Assembly (NCBI GenBank): GCA_000934385.1
Contig: KN880443.1
Location: 63,365 to 127,364 of the forward strand
Reading direction: 5' to 3'
Source: Cylindrobasidium torrendii FP15055 ss-10
Lineage: Eukaryota; Basidiomycota; Agaricomycetes; Agaricales; Physalacriaceae
Length of the DNA: 64,000 bases
The notes below the pieces were generated by a model. The model saw only the letters and a program-made list of their open reading frames with translations. It was not told the DNA's origin and did no database searches. Positions 50,453-61,692 of this stretch are shown here, piece by piece; the stretch's first letter is position 1, and the number at the start of each line of letters is the position of its first letter. The translations under genes and the position numbers were made by a program.

Positions 50453-51636
50453 ATGCTCTATGATAGCTATGATATGGAATGGTACCGTTGAGGACGCTAT
50501 GCAGAAACTATTTACATCGAAACGCCAGTCGATGCAGACAGTGGGCTCTGTCGCAATGCAGTGTTCTCTTCGCACGTTAGGCGTATTTATGGGTTCGTTA
50601 TCTTTTTCTTTATCATCCAGGCTTATGCGCAACCGTTCGTGTACATTACTTTGCAAATCGCGTTTTTTATGTGTAGATAGTATTTTGAAAATACCGTAAT
50701 CGACACAAGAATCAAGCTTGAAAGCGAGAAGCTGGAAAACCGTAGCTACTGTAAGTACCCCACTCATATATGGGATTTCGCGGCCGTTCGGTGTTCAAAA
50801 ACGATCGAAACACGATGATCGAGAATCGGGATCTGGACGGTGTTGCGGTGTAACTTACACTGTATGGGAGGAAGTAGGCAGGATGCGCTCAGCCGTTATT
50901 GTTCAATGGCCAGTACATTTATTCTTGCCTATTTTCGACCACCAAGATGAGTTATGAACCTAGAGGAAGTTCAGTTTTCTGGGCGCCGTTCCCAAATGTC
51001 ACTCATGCACTTTTGCGGAGTGGCACGGCATACGCTCCCCTACCCTTCGACACCGCCACTTTCTCGGTCGTTTGCTCCTACAGACTCGAGTACGTAGGGA
51101 TAGTCGTAATCTACTGTGAAGTCGAAGCAAGTGGCACATGTAGCAAGTTGTTGGGCTACGTTCGCCGCCGTCAACAGCGTTCTGTCAACTCTACGCTACG
51201 TTCGGATCGTTACCCGTGTAGCCGTCGCTAAGTTGCACGGGGATTAACTTGTCACGGTTGTACTGGCGAAGTTCTGCTCAAGGCGTTACTCGAGGCTTTA
51301 TCGCGCCATTGGCATTATTATTGCAACTTCAGGTGCGTGTGAATGTCCTGTTCAACATGAAGGTATGCTGACTTCTCTATTGGACGTCTGCAAAATCAGG
51401 AGGGCTGGATACCGACGTAAAACAATGTATTTACTGACGGGAAGCCATTACAGGTAAGGATCTCACTGCGTATGCGCTCCGTGGGCCAGTGCTTCGCACA
51501 TGTATCGGTGGGGAACGATGACCGCTTCGCGAAGCCTATAAATCCTGTTGTCCTTCACTGAAAACTCCATCCTCTTCTCCAACTCTCACTCGCCACAACA
51601 CTGCCTACTTCACCCTTTCTCAACGACCTACCCAAG
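50453..51636. other. Intergenic upstream of the small secreted protein gene
   Basis: No supported gene. The last 120 bp carry a palindrome and a TATA box for the next gene. Confidence 0.45.
51524..51535. promoter_or_regulatory. Perfect 12-bp palindrome next to a TATA box
   Basis: GCTTCGCGAAGC is a perfect palindrome ending one base before the CTATAAATC core promoter (TATA at 51537-51543) of the small secreted protein gene. A related half, GCTTCGC, occurs at 51491-51497. It could be an operator for a dimeric regulator; this is inference. Confidence 0.45.
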
Positions 51637-52164
51637 ATGTTCTCTCTCAAGACTCTCCTGGTTTCCGTTGTCGCTGCTGCCACCGCCGTCTCTGCGCAGG
51701 AGGCCGTCCGCTATGGAGTCGTCGACGTCACTCCGACTGAGCTCTCCGCCGGAAGCGTATGCATCCTCGCCTCTGTCGGTCTACATGTTCTCACATATCA
51801 GCAACGCAGTCTTTCACAGTGACCTACAACTCGACGCTAGCTCGCTGGCAGCCTGAGGCCGTTGATTTCCTTCTCCAAAGGACGGCTAACGGCCAGCCCA
51901 CCGGAGGATACGTCTCCCTCCAGCGCAACGATTACGCACCCGACCAGACTATCCTTAGCGCAGACCTCCAGGTAAGTTTTCGTCCAAAGAGCAGACGAGG
52001 TTCGTCGTTGTGCTCATCACAGCTTCCAGACCCCCGACCTCTCCAAGTTTGGTGATGGAACGAACGCTGACTGGCTTCTCTGGGCATTCATCACATACCC
52101 CGACTCGGACTCCGACCTCAAGCTCATCGGTGGTAGCACCTCTGGCCAACTCACCTTCGCTTAG
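51637..52164 (+). CDS. Small secreted protein
   Basis: Three exons (51637-51756, 51810-51971, 52030-52164) give 138 aa. A signal peptide (MFSLKTLLVSVVAAATAVSA) is followed by an all-beta-looking domain (SFTVTYNSTLARWQPEAVDF, TPDLSKFGDGTNADWLLWAF) and ends GSTSGQLTFA. No Cys is present in the mature part, so it is not a Cys-stabilised effector type. It resembles a common agaricomycete secreted family without known function. The strong core promoter and rich Ser/Thr/Asp codons suggest high expression. Confidence 0.8.
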
Positions 52165-52562
52165 AATATGTACCACATGGCCAAGGACTTATGAGTAGTT
52201 ACGTGGGAATGGCGCGGACTACGCCTAGTCACTTTCTTTGATCTAATTCATTTGTTTTCAACGTCTGTGGCAGCGTTGTAGTACGAGATTGGGGGCGAAG
52301 TATTGATCCTTTCTCGTTTCAAAGGCTCGAAGCTCGAGGTCTCAAGCTAAAGGCCTGAGGGATCTGCCTGTTTCTTGGCAGTGAGCATTGTGGCATTCAA
52401 TTTTGCGTTCAAAAGCAATACGGGGAATTCATTTCAGAACTACGGCTGCACTATGCGTCCATTACTGGCCAACACGGCTGTCATTGGCGTGCAAGTTCAT
52501 GGACAGGGAATATATCAGTCGCCTATTGCTAGTACCTAGTGCTCGAGAATGATGTCTCGAAG
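52165..52562. other. Convergent intergenic region
   Basis: 3' flanks of the secreted-protein and CTR genes; no gene or clear structure seen. Confidence 0.5.
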
Positions 52563-53086
52563 CTAGTGGCATCCCGCGCCTTTAGCCGCAAGGATGGTGA
52601 GCTGAGGATTGAATATGAAATGGCCGGTGATTGCTCCTACAACGACGGCCAGGATGATATAGGCCTGGAAGATGTCAGTCGTGAGGATTGCGCTGTCCAG
52701 TTAAGACTAACATTGTAGGTCATAAACATCAACATCAGGAAAAAGGACAGTAAGACCCCACCACCGTAGAGTACCGCTCTAATAGCGCGTTGGAAAGGTG
52801 TTACGCACAAGCCAGGAGAGGCTCGCAATCCCTCGAGCAGCGACTCTTGACTTTGGCCGCCATTGACGACGACGGAGGTCCCCATGAGGTATGCGTCGTA
52901 CTTGTGCTGGATGTAACGGATGCCTTCATAAGCGACACCCAGAAGAGCGATGGCGAAGAAGGACATGACGAATTGGGCAGTGTTGTGAACGTGCCAGGAG
53001 CTGAAAATGATGCAGGTGTCGACGACCTGAGTATTCCAGAGCATATTCATGGCGCAGTGCGGCGTTGCAGGCATATCGTGGTTCAT
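52563..53086 (-). CDS. CTR-family copper transporter
   Basis: Two exons (53086-52712, 52664-52563) give 158 aa. The short N terminus is Met/His-rich (MNHDMPATPHCAMNMLWNTQ), fitting copper binding. Helix 1 is FVMSFFAIALLGVAYEGIRY; after a loop, helix 2 carries the diagnostic MFMTYN in LLSFFLMLMFMTYNAYI. Helix 3 has the GxxxG-type VGAITGHFIF. The C terminus ends GCH, a Cys/His end typical of Ctr proteins. CTR trimers import reduced Cu(I) at the plasma membrane or release it from the vacuole; the short N terminus would suit either. The Met at 53086 was chosen as the start because longer frames need a non-ATG codon. Confidence 0.92.
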
Positions 53087-54323
53087 GGTGTCGTTGGTGA
53101 GTGTGAAACAAACGAGACACGTTGAGACTACATCCAAACTGACCGCATGAAAGGCTTTACGGCATCCCTGCCATAGCCCCGACAACGAAGGGGTCCAGAA
53201 AGGAGAAATTAAACCCAAGCTAACGTATCCGCATATCTACTACCTTCTAGAACCTCACTTTGCAACGTAAAGATCCCCGGGACCACTCCTGCCTTGGGAA
53301 ATGGTGTGCAAAACGGGGGAAGAGGCGCCATGGGGCTCCCACCCAAGTGGAACCCAATGGCGTGCTGCCACGGATGCCAGGAGGCACGACGGATGATAGC
53401 TTATCGATTATCGATTGACTGCGCAAGAGGTAATGGGGTGGAGGGAAAAATTGTGGGAAAATGCCTGAGTTTTTGCAGAAATATTGGCCCATTGAATGTC
53501 ACATATTCAGGCTTCTGGGCTTCCCGGCGAATGAAGGGAAAGAATGTCAGAATTGAAGTTTGTATTTTTTAAAGCTCGTAGCGGCTGTTGAGGGCCTCGG
53601 CGGTCGCGTCGTAAAATGCAGTTGAGGCCGGAAAGTGTGCGCTTGGGGAGTGCGCTAAGCAGTAAGCTTGCGCGGGAGAAATACTGCTCAGAAGATGCAA
53701 TGCTAGCAGTGCAAGCGCGGGAAAAGTTGGACGCAGTCTATGGGCGGAAGGATAGCTCGCGATCCTATTCCAGAGACCTTATATACCGTCCGGACCGAAA
53801 TTCCGACGAGGCCACGAGGGCTTTTTGCCGGCCGCAATTATGCGATTGGCTGGCTGACATAAGGGTCCACACTCATTCTCTCCCATTTTGGGCAGCGTCG
53901 CACATCAGATCGCGTAACATGCCCACTTTTAATGTTCCCAGGTGCTACAAATCATCTTCCTCTTTGCAACGGGGCTCCGAGAAATTATTGATCATTGATG
54001 TAGGCTCAAAGCCATTAACCTGAGATGTTCGAAGAACGATGTATGCTATTTAGTGATGCGTTTTCAGATGTGTGCGTCCACATACGTCCGTTATACTTGA
54101 CATTACTTTTCCACCATGAGGACATCGTCACGCAGTGAATTACAAAATGTGACAGGTTCTTTGATTGCTGTATCCAGATTGGTTCCAACATAAACTCATG
54201 CCGTGTACTTGCCACTATTTGCAGGCAAAATCCTGCCGGTATATTTAGTAGAATGATTTTCGGGGAAAGCCATTTCGATAAAACCAGGTACCTCTGCGAT
54301 TTGTAACGTACCTCTCTTCCACG
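53087..54323. other. Divergent region between CTR and ferric reductase genes
   Basis: 1.24 kb between divergent starts. The ORF 53616-54023 is not supported. I looked by eye for copper-regulator type sites (TTTGCTC, GAGCAAA) and saw no clear copy. GCTGAC occurs near 53850. Confidence 0.4.
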
Positions 54324-56519
54324 ATGATGGACCACGATGCCAGCGGGACGTACTACAACGGCCACTATGTACCGACTCAAGCGGAACGCACAGCGTACCA
54401 GGCTGCGCATTCGGATGCATGGGCGAAGACTGTGTGTTATGGATACTATGGCATCTATTTCTTCGCTGCTGGTATTGGCTTTGCGGCCATCTACAATGTC
54501 TACTGGACACATCTACAAAAACGAGCGTGCGTTCCATCGACTGCTCAGGATATCTTATCCTTCGCTGAAAGGACTATAGCATCAGAAACATCGGTCGCAG
54601 GACATATAGCTCGCCATCAATGTCGCTTGCCTTCGCCCGAGCGGTTGGATATCGACGCCTCCCAACGTTTATCGGCCGCTTTGTCGCCCCCTGGGTCACT
54701 GTTGGGAACCGCGCAACAACCCTCCTTCTCCTTTTGGGCACGCTCTTTACGACGCTTTACATGTTTGCGCTGACATACTACTATCGTCCACCATTTTGTA
54801 CGTTGTGCGGTCACCTGTGCAAGGAACCACCAACTAAAAAAAATAGATGGATCTGCTCCACTTGGGCTTCGCAGTGAATGGCTAGCAATGGCAACACTAC
54901 CTTTCCTTGTCGCTTTTGCACAGAAGATAAATATCGTCAGCGTGCTCACTGGTGAGTGCTTTTGCGATAACTCATGAAATTTTTCTTACTTCTATCAGGT
55001 GCATCGCACCAAAAACTTCAAGTATTGCACCAAGGCGTCGCTGGACTGCACTTCTATACGTCCCTTGTCCATACTATCGCGATGTCCATACGTTCAGCAC
55101 GGTAAAATCCTCATCCAGGGCTACAGATTCACACTGATCGGGCCCGCAGGGAGAGAGGCCTTGGGTATGACTGGAAAATGAATGTGAGCTCCTTGCACTC
55201 GCATTCGTATCCATGCTTGATTTGTGCAGGAGGTATACTGGACTGGGTTCGCCGCGCTCGTCCCTCTCGTCTGGTTGTGCTTTGCCAGTCTTCCCGTATT
55301 CCGTAATGCAGGCTACGAGTTTTTCTGGATATTCCATCTTGCTGCGGTCGGAGGTACATCTTCTCATTCAGCGCTGATACCAGCTCACCAAAACCGACAG
55401 CGTATTTCGGCTTCCTCTACATTCATGTTGCGGGTCACCTCGATGGATCGTGCGTTCCGAAGTCCGTTAGCTCCAATACAGATTCGCTGACACGTCTATA
55501 GCGCATACATGTATGCTACCTTTGCTGTCTTTGCGTTCGGTAGCCTCCTGCGTCTCGGCAACATGTTGCATGTCAATCTGGGCCATGGCCTACACACCGC
55601 ACATGTCACCCTTCGTGGTCCTTCGCTCATCGCAATCAGCATTCCGACAAACCTTACTTGGATGCCCGGACAGCACGTCTTCCTCCGCTTCCCAGGTGTG
55701 CGCCCCCTTGAGTCGCATCCATTCTCCATTTGTTCCATCCCATCAACCAGCACAACTTGCCCCTCGCAAATGGGTTTTCTCCTCGCTCCCAACGCAGGAT
55801 TCACCTTGTCTCTGAAGAAGAAGCTCCAGAAAGCTCCCAGACAGCAATTGAAGCTTACAGTGCTTTTGGATGGTCCCTTTGGTTGCTCCTCGCCGGAGAT
55901 GCGCGCCTTCGACGGCGTCATGCTGATCGCTGGAGGTAGCGGCATTGCTGCTGTACTGCCTGTGTTCCTCGACCTTGCACAATGTCTTCAGGCGGAGTCT
56001 GCTAATAAGACGCGTTGTCAGTGGGTTCACCTTATTTGGGTGGTGCGACGGGACAGGCGAGGTTTGTGATTGACCGAGTTGTTAGTTCACAAATGCCAGT
56101 GACTGACTTTTGGACAGATCGGGAAGTAGAGTCGACTCTACACGAAGCGGTAAGTCAGAATGCGATTGTGACAATATTTGAGACGGAGGGCACTGCACAT
56201 GAGGGACACGAGCTCGCCCATTCGAAAGCGTCCTCCGAGGCCAAGATCCCACCGAAGCAATTACTGTACACGAAGGTCGTCCTGACTTGCGGTCAACCAT
56301 CGAAGTATTCGCCAGGAAGAATGATGGCCGGCTTGCAGTCACTGGTATGTACCTTTCAGCATTCTTCATATGAGAAACTAATCCATTCTGGCAGTATGCG
56401 GACCACTTTCCATGACCACCGACGTTGGGAATATAGTTGCAGATGCCCAAAAAGATATTTTGCTGGGGTTTACTAAATGCTCAGAAATGTATCTCGAGAC
56501 AGATATGTACGGATGGTGA
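54324..56519 (+). CDS. Ferric/cupric reductase (FRE/NOX family)
   Basis: Multi-exon gene of about 600 aa. A first helix (YGIYFFAAGIGFAAIYNVYW) precedes the ferric-reductase membrane domain with paired His helices (GVAGLHFYTSLVHTIAMSI; FFWIFHLAAV; YFGFLYIHVAGH) for two b-type haems. The FAD-binding part has WMPGQHVFLRFPG and HPFSICSIP. The NADPH-binding part has MLIAGGSGIAAVLPVF and the C-terminal VCGPLSM. The end, SEMYLETDMYGW, is typical of FRE enzymes. These plasma-membrane proteins reduce Fe(III) or Cu(II) outside the cell using cytosolic NADPH. Divergent from the CTR copper transporter. Internal exon borders near 54.51-54.63 kb and 55.35-55.40 kb are less certain. Confidence 0.87.
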
Positions 56520-56745
56520 AAAGCGCTTACTTGAGCTCATAGTTTATGTGTGTCCAATCATCGCTATTGTAATGTGATTATAGACACTCTGTGCATGCGT
56601 ATCCGTCCCAAGGTTTCACGCGACGTAGCTAGTATGTAGGACATCTGATATACGGCACAACAAAGACCAAACTAGTGCCGCGGCCGTACTACCCTAAACA
56701 CGGATGGCTTCCTACTTCTTCCACTATTGTACCCATCAAGCCCGC

Positions 56746-59700
56746 CTACAGTTCACCCCACGCGTCCCAATCGATACTCTCCAAGATAGAATCAGTGAGC
56801 GAATATCCCAGCGCCTGGGCGACCTGCCACGGAACCGCATTCCCAATCTGGGTATGGTACTATACTCATCAATCAGTACGGTATTGGACAGGGCCTCATT
56901 AGCAAAGGACTCACAGTGAGCACCTTCGATGCCTCCGACCTGGTATCATCCTCCGCCCTAAACGCCTCGAACGTGTACCAGTCCGGTAGACCCTGTGCGC
57001 GCGCGAGCTCTCGTACGGTGTATAATCTCTGGCACCATGGATGGAGGACCCAACTTTGCTTCGCCGTTGGTCCGATGTTTGTTGTTATAGTGTTGAAAAC
57101 CTCGTTCTTGCCGAGGCGACCATACGCACCTGAAAAGTTATTCAAAATGCAGCCCTCATGAGCAGTCAAAAGAGCAGACCATGGCTGTATCCCTTGCGTG
57201 CGTTTGCCGACTCTGGGTTGTTCATCATGTAAATGTGGGACTCCCGGCCGAACCCTAGCTCCAAGTAAGTGCTCGTCCACAAGTGCAAGGTAAGACACAC
57301 ATCGATAATCAGCTCGCGCGCCCAACGGGACTTCCTTGACGCGCTGTACTCTGCCGGCCTCGAGCGCCCTCGTATAGCATTTTGTGACCTGTACTGCTGC
57401 TTCATTTTGACCTGGCTTTCGCTGGCGCGCAAGATACTGAAATCTAGTCTGGGGTCCATTGGGTGGGTAATCTTGCCGGCTCTGCCCAAACGGAACGTCC
57501 ATGTCATCGCATATGGCCGGAGTACTGTATTAATTAAGCATACTCGTTGAGAGCCAAAGATGAAGGCGTACTAATCGAAATACGGCAGGTCCGCGATGGC
57601 CGCTTCGATCGAAACCTGCTTGTGAAGGACATTTCCCCTTGTCTTGTAGTCGATAGGATAGATGTCCCTCCAAGAACCATTGACGTCCTTCAGTAGCGGA
57701 ACCTTCATTGTGCGCAGAGACACCTTCTCTTCGTCGTCCGGGTGCTTCTCCCAATGATGCGTTGGTTGGGGTAGGTCAGGGAGCTTGGCATATCCATCTC
57801 GGCGGGCTGCAATAAGGAAAAATCGCTCGCGCTTCTGCGGAGCACCGTAATGCGCCGCATGTAGTAAACCGAACCGGACTTGATAGCTGAGAAAGATATG
57901 AGTTATAGTTCTTAAACGTAGGGCAAAGCCGCACTCCATCTCAAGCAAAATACGGATGATGAGCTTCAACCCGCCGTGTTCCAGTGCGCCGACGAGTTGC
58001 TTTTGACCGTTGGCATCCTGGTATGCATCAAGTTGGTATTGGAGGAATCCCGGGACGTTCTCAAAGAACACAAACCGCGGCCGGAGAAGGTCGACATATG
58101 ACAAGGTCGTCAAGATCAACAAACTTTTCTTGTCACTCTCCTCCTTGTACATGTTGAGGGACGAGTGCGATTGGCTGAGCAATTATTTTAGCGCGGAAAC
58201 GAAAGGAATCAAGCTTAGCGTACCAAGGAAATCCGGCTACGACCACTTGAATATCGCCATCTTCTCCACCTTGAGCACTAAATGAGGGCATGCGTGGTGG
58301 TTTAGGAATGTCTTCATCATAGTTGTATATTTGCCGAGGCGCTTCGGGTAGCTCTATATCGAGGTCGTCCTCGTCTACATTTGGTTGATCCCTCCTTGCG
58401 ACATCTCGAGCTTTCATGTATCGTTTCCAGTATCTAAGTGTCGTAGATGCGTCTTGATTCGATACCTGCACTCCCGGATAATTCTTCCTACAGGATGGGT
58501 CAGCCATGATTAGGCATCGAGGAAAGGGAGACTCACTGAATGGTCTTCGCCGCCGATGGCGATATTTCTATCGCGTGGGTGAGCTTGCTGACCTTCGATC
58601 CATCCGCTATCCCGCTTGCAAACGCTGCGATGCCACCAAACAAGTCCAAGACTTGATAAGAATAAGGTTTCATGTTCTCCAACTTTTGCCTCCATTGCCT
58701 ATGCTCAGCTTCGCACGACTCGCACTCAAACCAATCAATTTGCGGAATTCGTTGCCGATCATCCCACGACTCCGGCTGGATGCTATGGAATTTGTACTGG
58801 GCAAAGAAATGGTCTGGCGAGAGGGCGAGGTATTCCTCTCTTTCTTCACTATCCCGGCCATTGTACCGCATGCAATGGACCTTCTTGATGATCTTGTCAG
58901 CGAGAACCTTGCGTGTTACATTACTGAGGAAAAGGTGTCGCTAAGCATCATTATAAGTAAACGTCGCAACAAGAGGGACGGTAGGCCTCACCTCATCCTT
59001 GCGTTGGCCCGCAGGTAGACACTCGAGGAATGCTGTCCGTCCCAGCACTGTCAGATGCACCTTGTATGTCCCCTGCGTACGTAGGAACTCCGTGCGTTCG
59101 ACACGCCCAATCGATGCAACTATGCTTTTGCTCGTAGCGTCGCGGAAAAGTACAAAGTCCCCGACGTGGCATACCAGCTTGCGTCCAGGTATAGCGAAGC
59201 CGTTGCCTGAAGGTAGTATATCGTCGTTGTCTGGATCTATCCGACGTCTCTGCGGGAGACATGCGGGGCAGTTATTCGGCGCATCCTGATCCTTGACAGC
59301 CTCATCTTCCGCGTTCTTGATCGTCACGAACGATGCATCCTGAGGCACATACTTGAACCTGGGAAGCGTTAGTCGCGGATGGCCAATACAGTGGTCAGCG
59401 CACACCTGCAAAAGTATTTCTCGACGCGATTTTCAGCGAATATCTCGTCCACAGTCTCCTCCTGCATCGAATGAACATCCAACTTGTCGTCTTGCCATTT
59501 GAAATCAAGTTTTCCGCAAATATCCTTGGAGTTTATCTCCTCGCACTGTTCCAGAAGGAACAATTCCCGGTCGCCTGCTAACTGTTCCATAACAGTAAAA
59601 GAGCCATGCTTCATAACTTGAAGATGTATTTTCCCATTGCTCTTGATGTACCGCACACAGCCAACGCTGTACAAGCTATCAGAAGCGTTAAATTACATGC

Positions 59701-61245
59701 GAGGAAAGAGGCGCACAGAAAGTAGTCGAATCGGGACTTTCCTTCCAATACGGTGTCATCGGGCTCAGGAAATATTGGAAGTATATCCGGGCCTGGTTTT
59801 ACGAGCACAACATTGCCAACCTAGTTAGAACATTGAGCCGAGAAATGCCAGGAAGGCCCGAAGGACATACATGCACGTCGACATCACCAACTCGAACCTC
59901 ATCTGGATAATCTTCTGGTGTAGCGTAACGCAAAATCTTGGGTTGTTTCTTGGCCTCGACGACCAAGGCCTTCAACGCGTCTAGCTCACGCCTTGCTTTG
60001 CGGCTTTTGTCTTTGGGGGCCTCTTGACGCGGGGCTTTACCCAGAATCTTGATAAACGACTCGTCTATCCACGAGCGTGAGATGCGATGCACAAGCGTCG
60101 TCGACGCAATGAGGTCTTGGTTGAGGGCGTCAAGATACCAGGCGTCGAGATTTGTGCGGGGAACTTCCTTTCTGGTTCGAAAGCGCACTCTGTGTATGTT
60201 CTCGCCGAGAAGCTCGCGCACTGCAGGGACTTTGCTCAGAGATTCTTCGTTCTTATGCTGGGAAAGGCCTTTGACAAGCAAGTTGACCTGCCCGTTTGCT
60301 TGAGAAGATTCTTATGGGACGAGCAGTGAGACTTACAAAGGCTTTGTCTTCAAAGGTGGCCATATCCAGAACATCGCCCAGCGGCGTCTTGAAGGACGCC
60401 TTGAGATATTCGAAGAATTCAGAACGTTGTCCTCGCGGATTCGCCCCCGCCCACACAATGATACGTAGGCATGCGAATGCGCAGTGGACGAAGCGCTTCC
60501 AGATGGGTTTGTACTGGTTCGCCGCCTTGTCTGGTATAACCCAGTATCGTGCGTCTGCAGTTTCGAATCCGATGAACCTGCCAAAGTCAGTGGATTGGAA
60601 AACCAAAGACCTCAGTGGACGCACAAATCAATCTTATCGAAGGTGCATGCGTAACTCTGGATGACCCCCAAGTCTACACGCTCCGGCTTGCAGAGCCTAC
60701 ATACATTGCTTTCATGACTGACTAGTCCAGAAGCACGCAGAACAGGCGGGTTCTGTATGTCCAGCATCGTCAATGGCAGCAATATTTCGTCCCGATTCCT
60801 GAAACGCCCATGGATGCTGAAGTCTTGGAGTTTCCGCAGAGGCTTTCCCTCGGCGACCTCGCAGCCAAAGTCGATGGCGCCCTCCGCAATAGGCGGTTCA
60901 TCGTCTTGTGAAATGTACGGACGTGTGTATTTGAGCGTGTATGCATCATCTATAGGATGGTAAGCCAGCATAGCTAGGACGACTTGGGTAACGCACCAGG
61001 CTCTTCCTCGTATTCTACGCGCCGTCTGGCTACACGCTATGACCAAGTCGGTAAGTATATAAGGGCCAGGGGCTGGACACAACACACACCTCGTTATCCT
61101 CCTGTCCCTGCTTTCTCTTTGGCGGTGGCTTGTCTGCGTGAAGCCCTGATACCTGCTCCCTCGGTGCACTCAACGGCGCCTGTGCAGCTATAGGTAGGCT
61201 GTTGAACGTGACGTCCAGCGCGCTCGGAGCATTTCCAAATGGCAT
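56746..61245 (-). CDS. DNMT1-like cytosine-5 DNA methyltransferase
   Basis: A long minus-strand gene of about 15 exons. Order: basic linker (KPPPK); a DNMT1-RFD-like replication-foci region (DFGCEVAEGKPLRKLQDFSI, ETADARYWVIPDKAANQYKP); one or two BAH-type domains (CHVGDFVLFRDATSKSIVAS). The catalytic domain has motif I VLDLFGGIAAFASG, motif IV GFPCQSHSS, motif VI FFENVPGF, motif VIII HYGAPQKRERFFLIAA, then HPWCQRLYTVRELARAQGLP and motif X QIGNAVPWQVAQALG. This is the DNMT1/DIM-2-related class, expected to methylate cytosine in repeats or keep up CpG marks in the nucleus. The catalytic Cys codon is split by intron 58223-58174. The Met at 61245 is the first in frame, but an upstream exon reaching about 61530 (MQASVSTWASREQTS) is possible. 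Confidence 0.92.
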
Positions 61246-61692
61246 TTGTAGGGGTAGTTGTCGTAATTTTGGTCCACGTATCGTCCTCCAGCGCCGATAT
61301 CACTTTCCCCAGGGATCATCAACGTGAGAGGCGAAGCGGCTGCTATCGACCGATCGCGTTGAGCTCGCGTGTTCGACCCGATGCAACCAGTCTGCCTCTG
61401 GGCTTAGTCGCATCTACCAAGTACAAAAATTGCAATGACTATCACCGTGTTCAGCTACGTAGTGCAAGTCGATTTCATACCTGAGGTTTGTTCACGCGAC
61501 GCCCAGGTAGAAACGGAAGCCTGCATGGTCAGTCCAGTGCACTCAAAAAATCTATGTACATTCTAAATCGCGAATAAACTACACAATTATGGTAAAGTAA
61601 TTGTCTCTGTTTCGAACCCTAGATCTGATAACACCAAGGATATGAAAAATTCGAGGTTGACTATTTCGAGGCTTTTGTCTTTCGGGCGACAT

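Noticed and set aside
53616..54023. Plus-strand ORF of 135 codons between CTR and FRE
   Set aside because: No domain or signal peptide and weak codon texture; probably promoter DNA.
61560..61630. tRNA-like T-arm (GGTTCGAAAC on the minus strand)
   Set aside because: No matching acceptor, D or anticodon arms around it.
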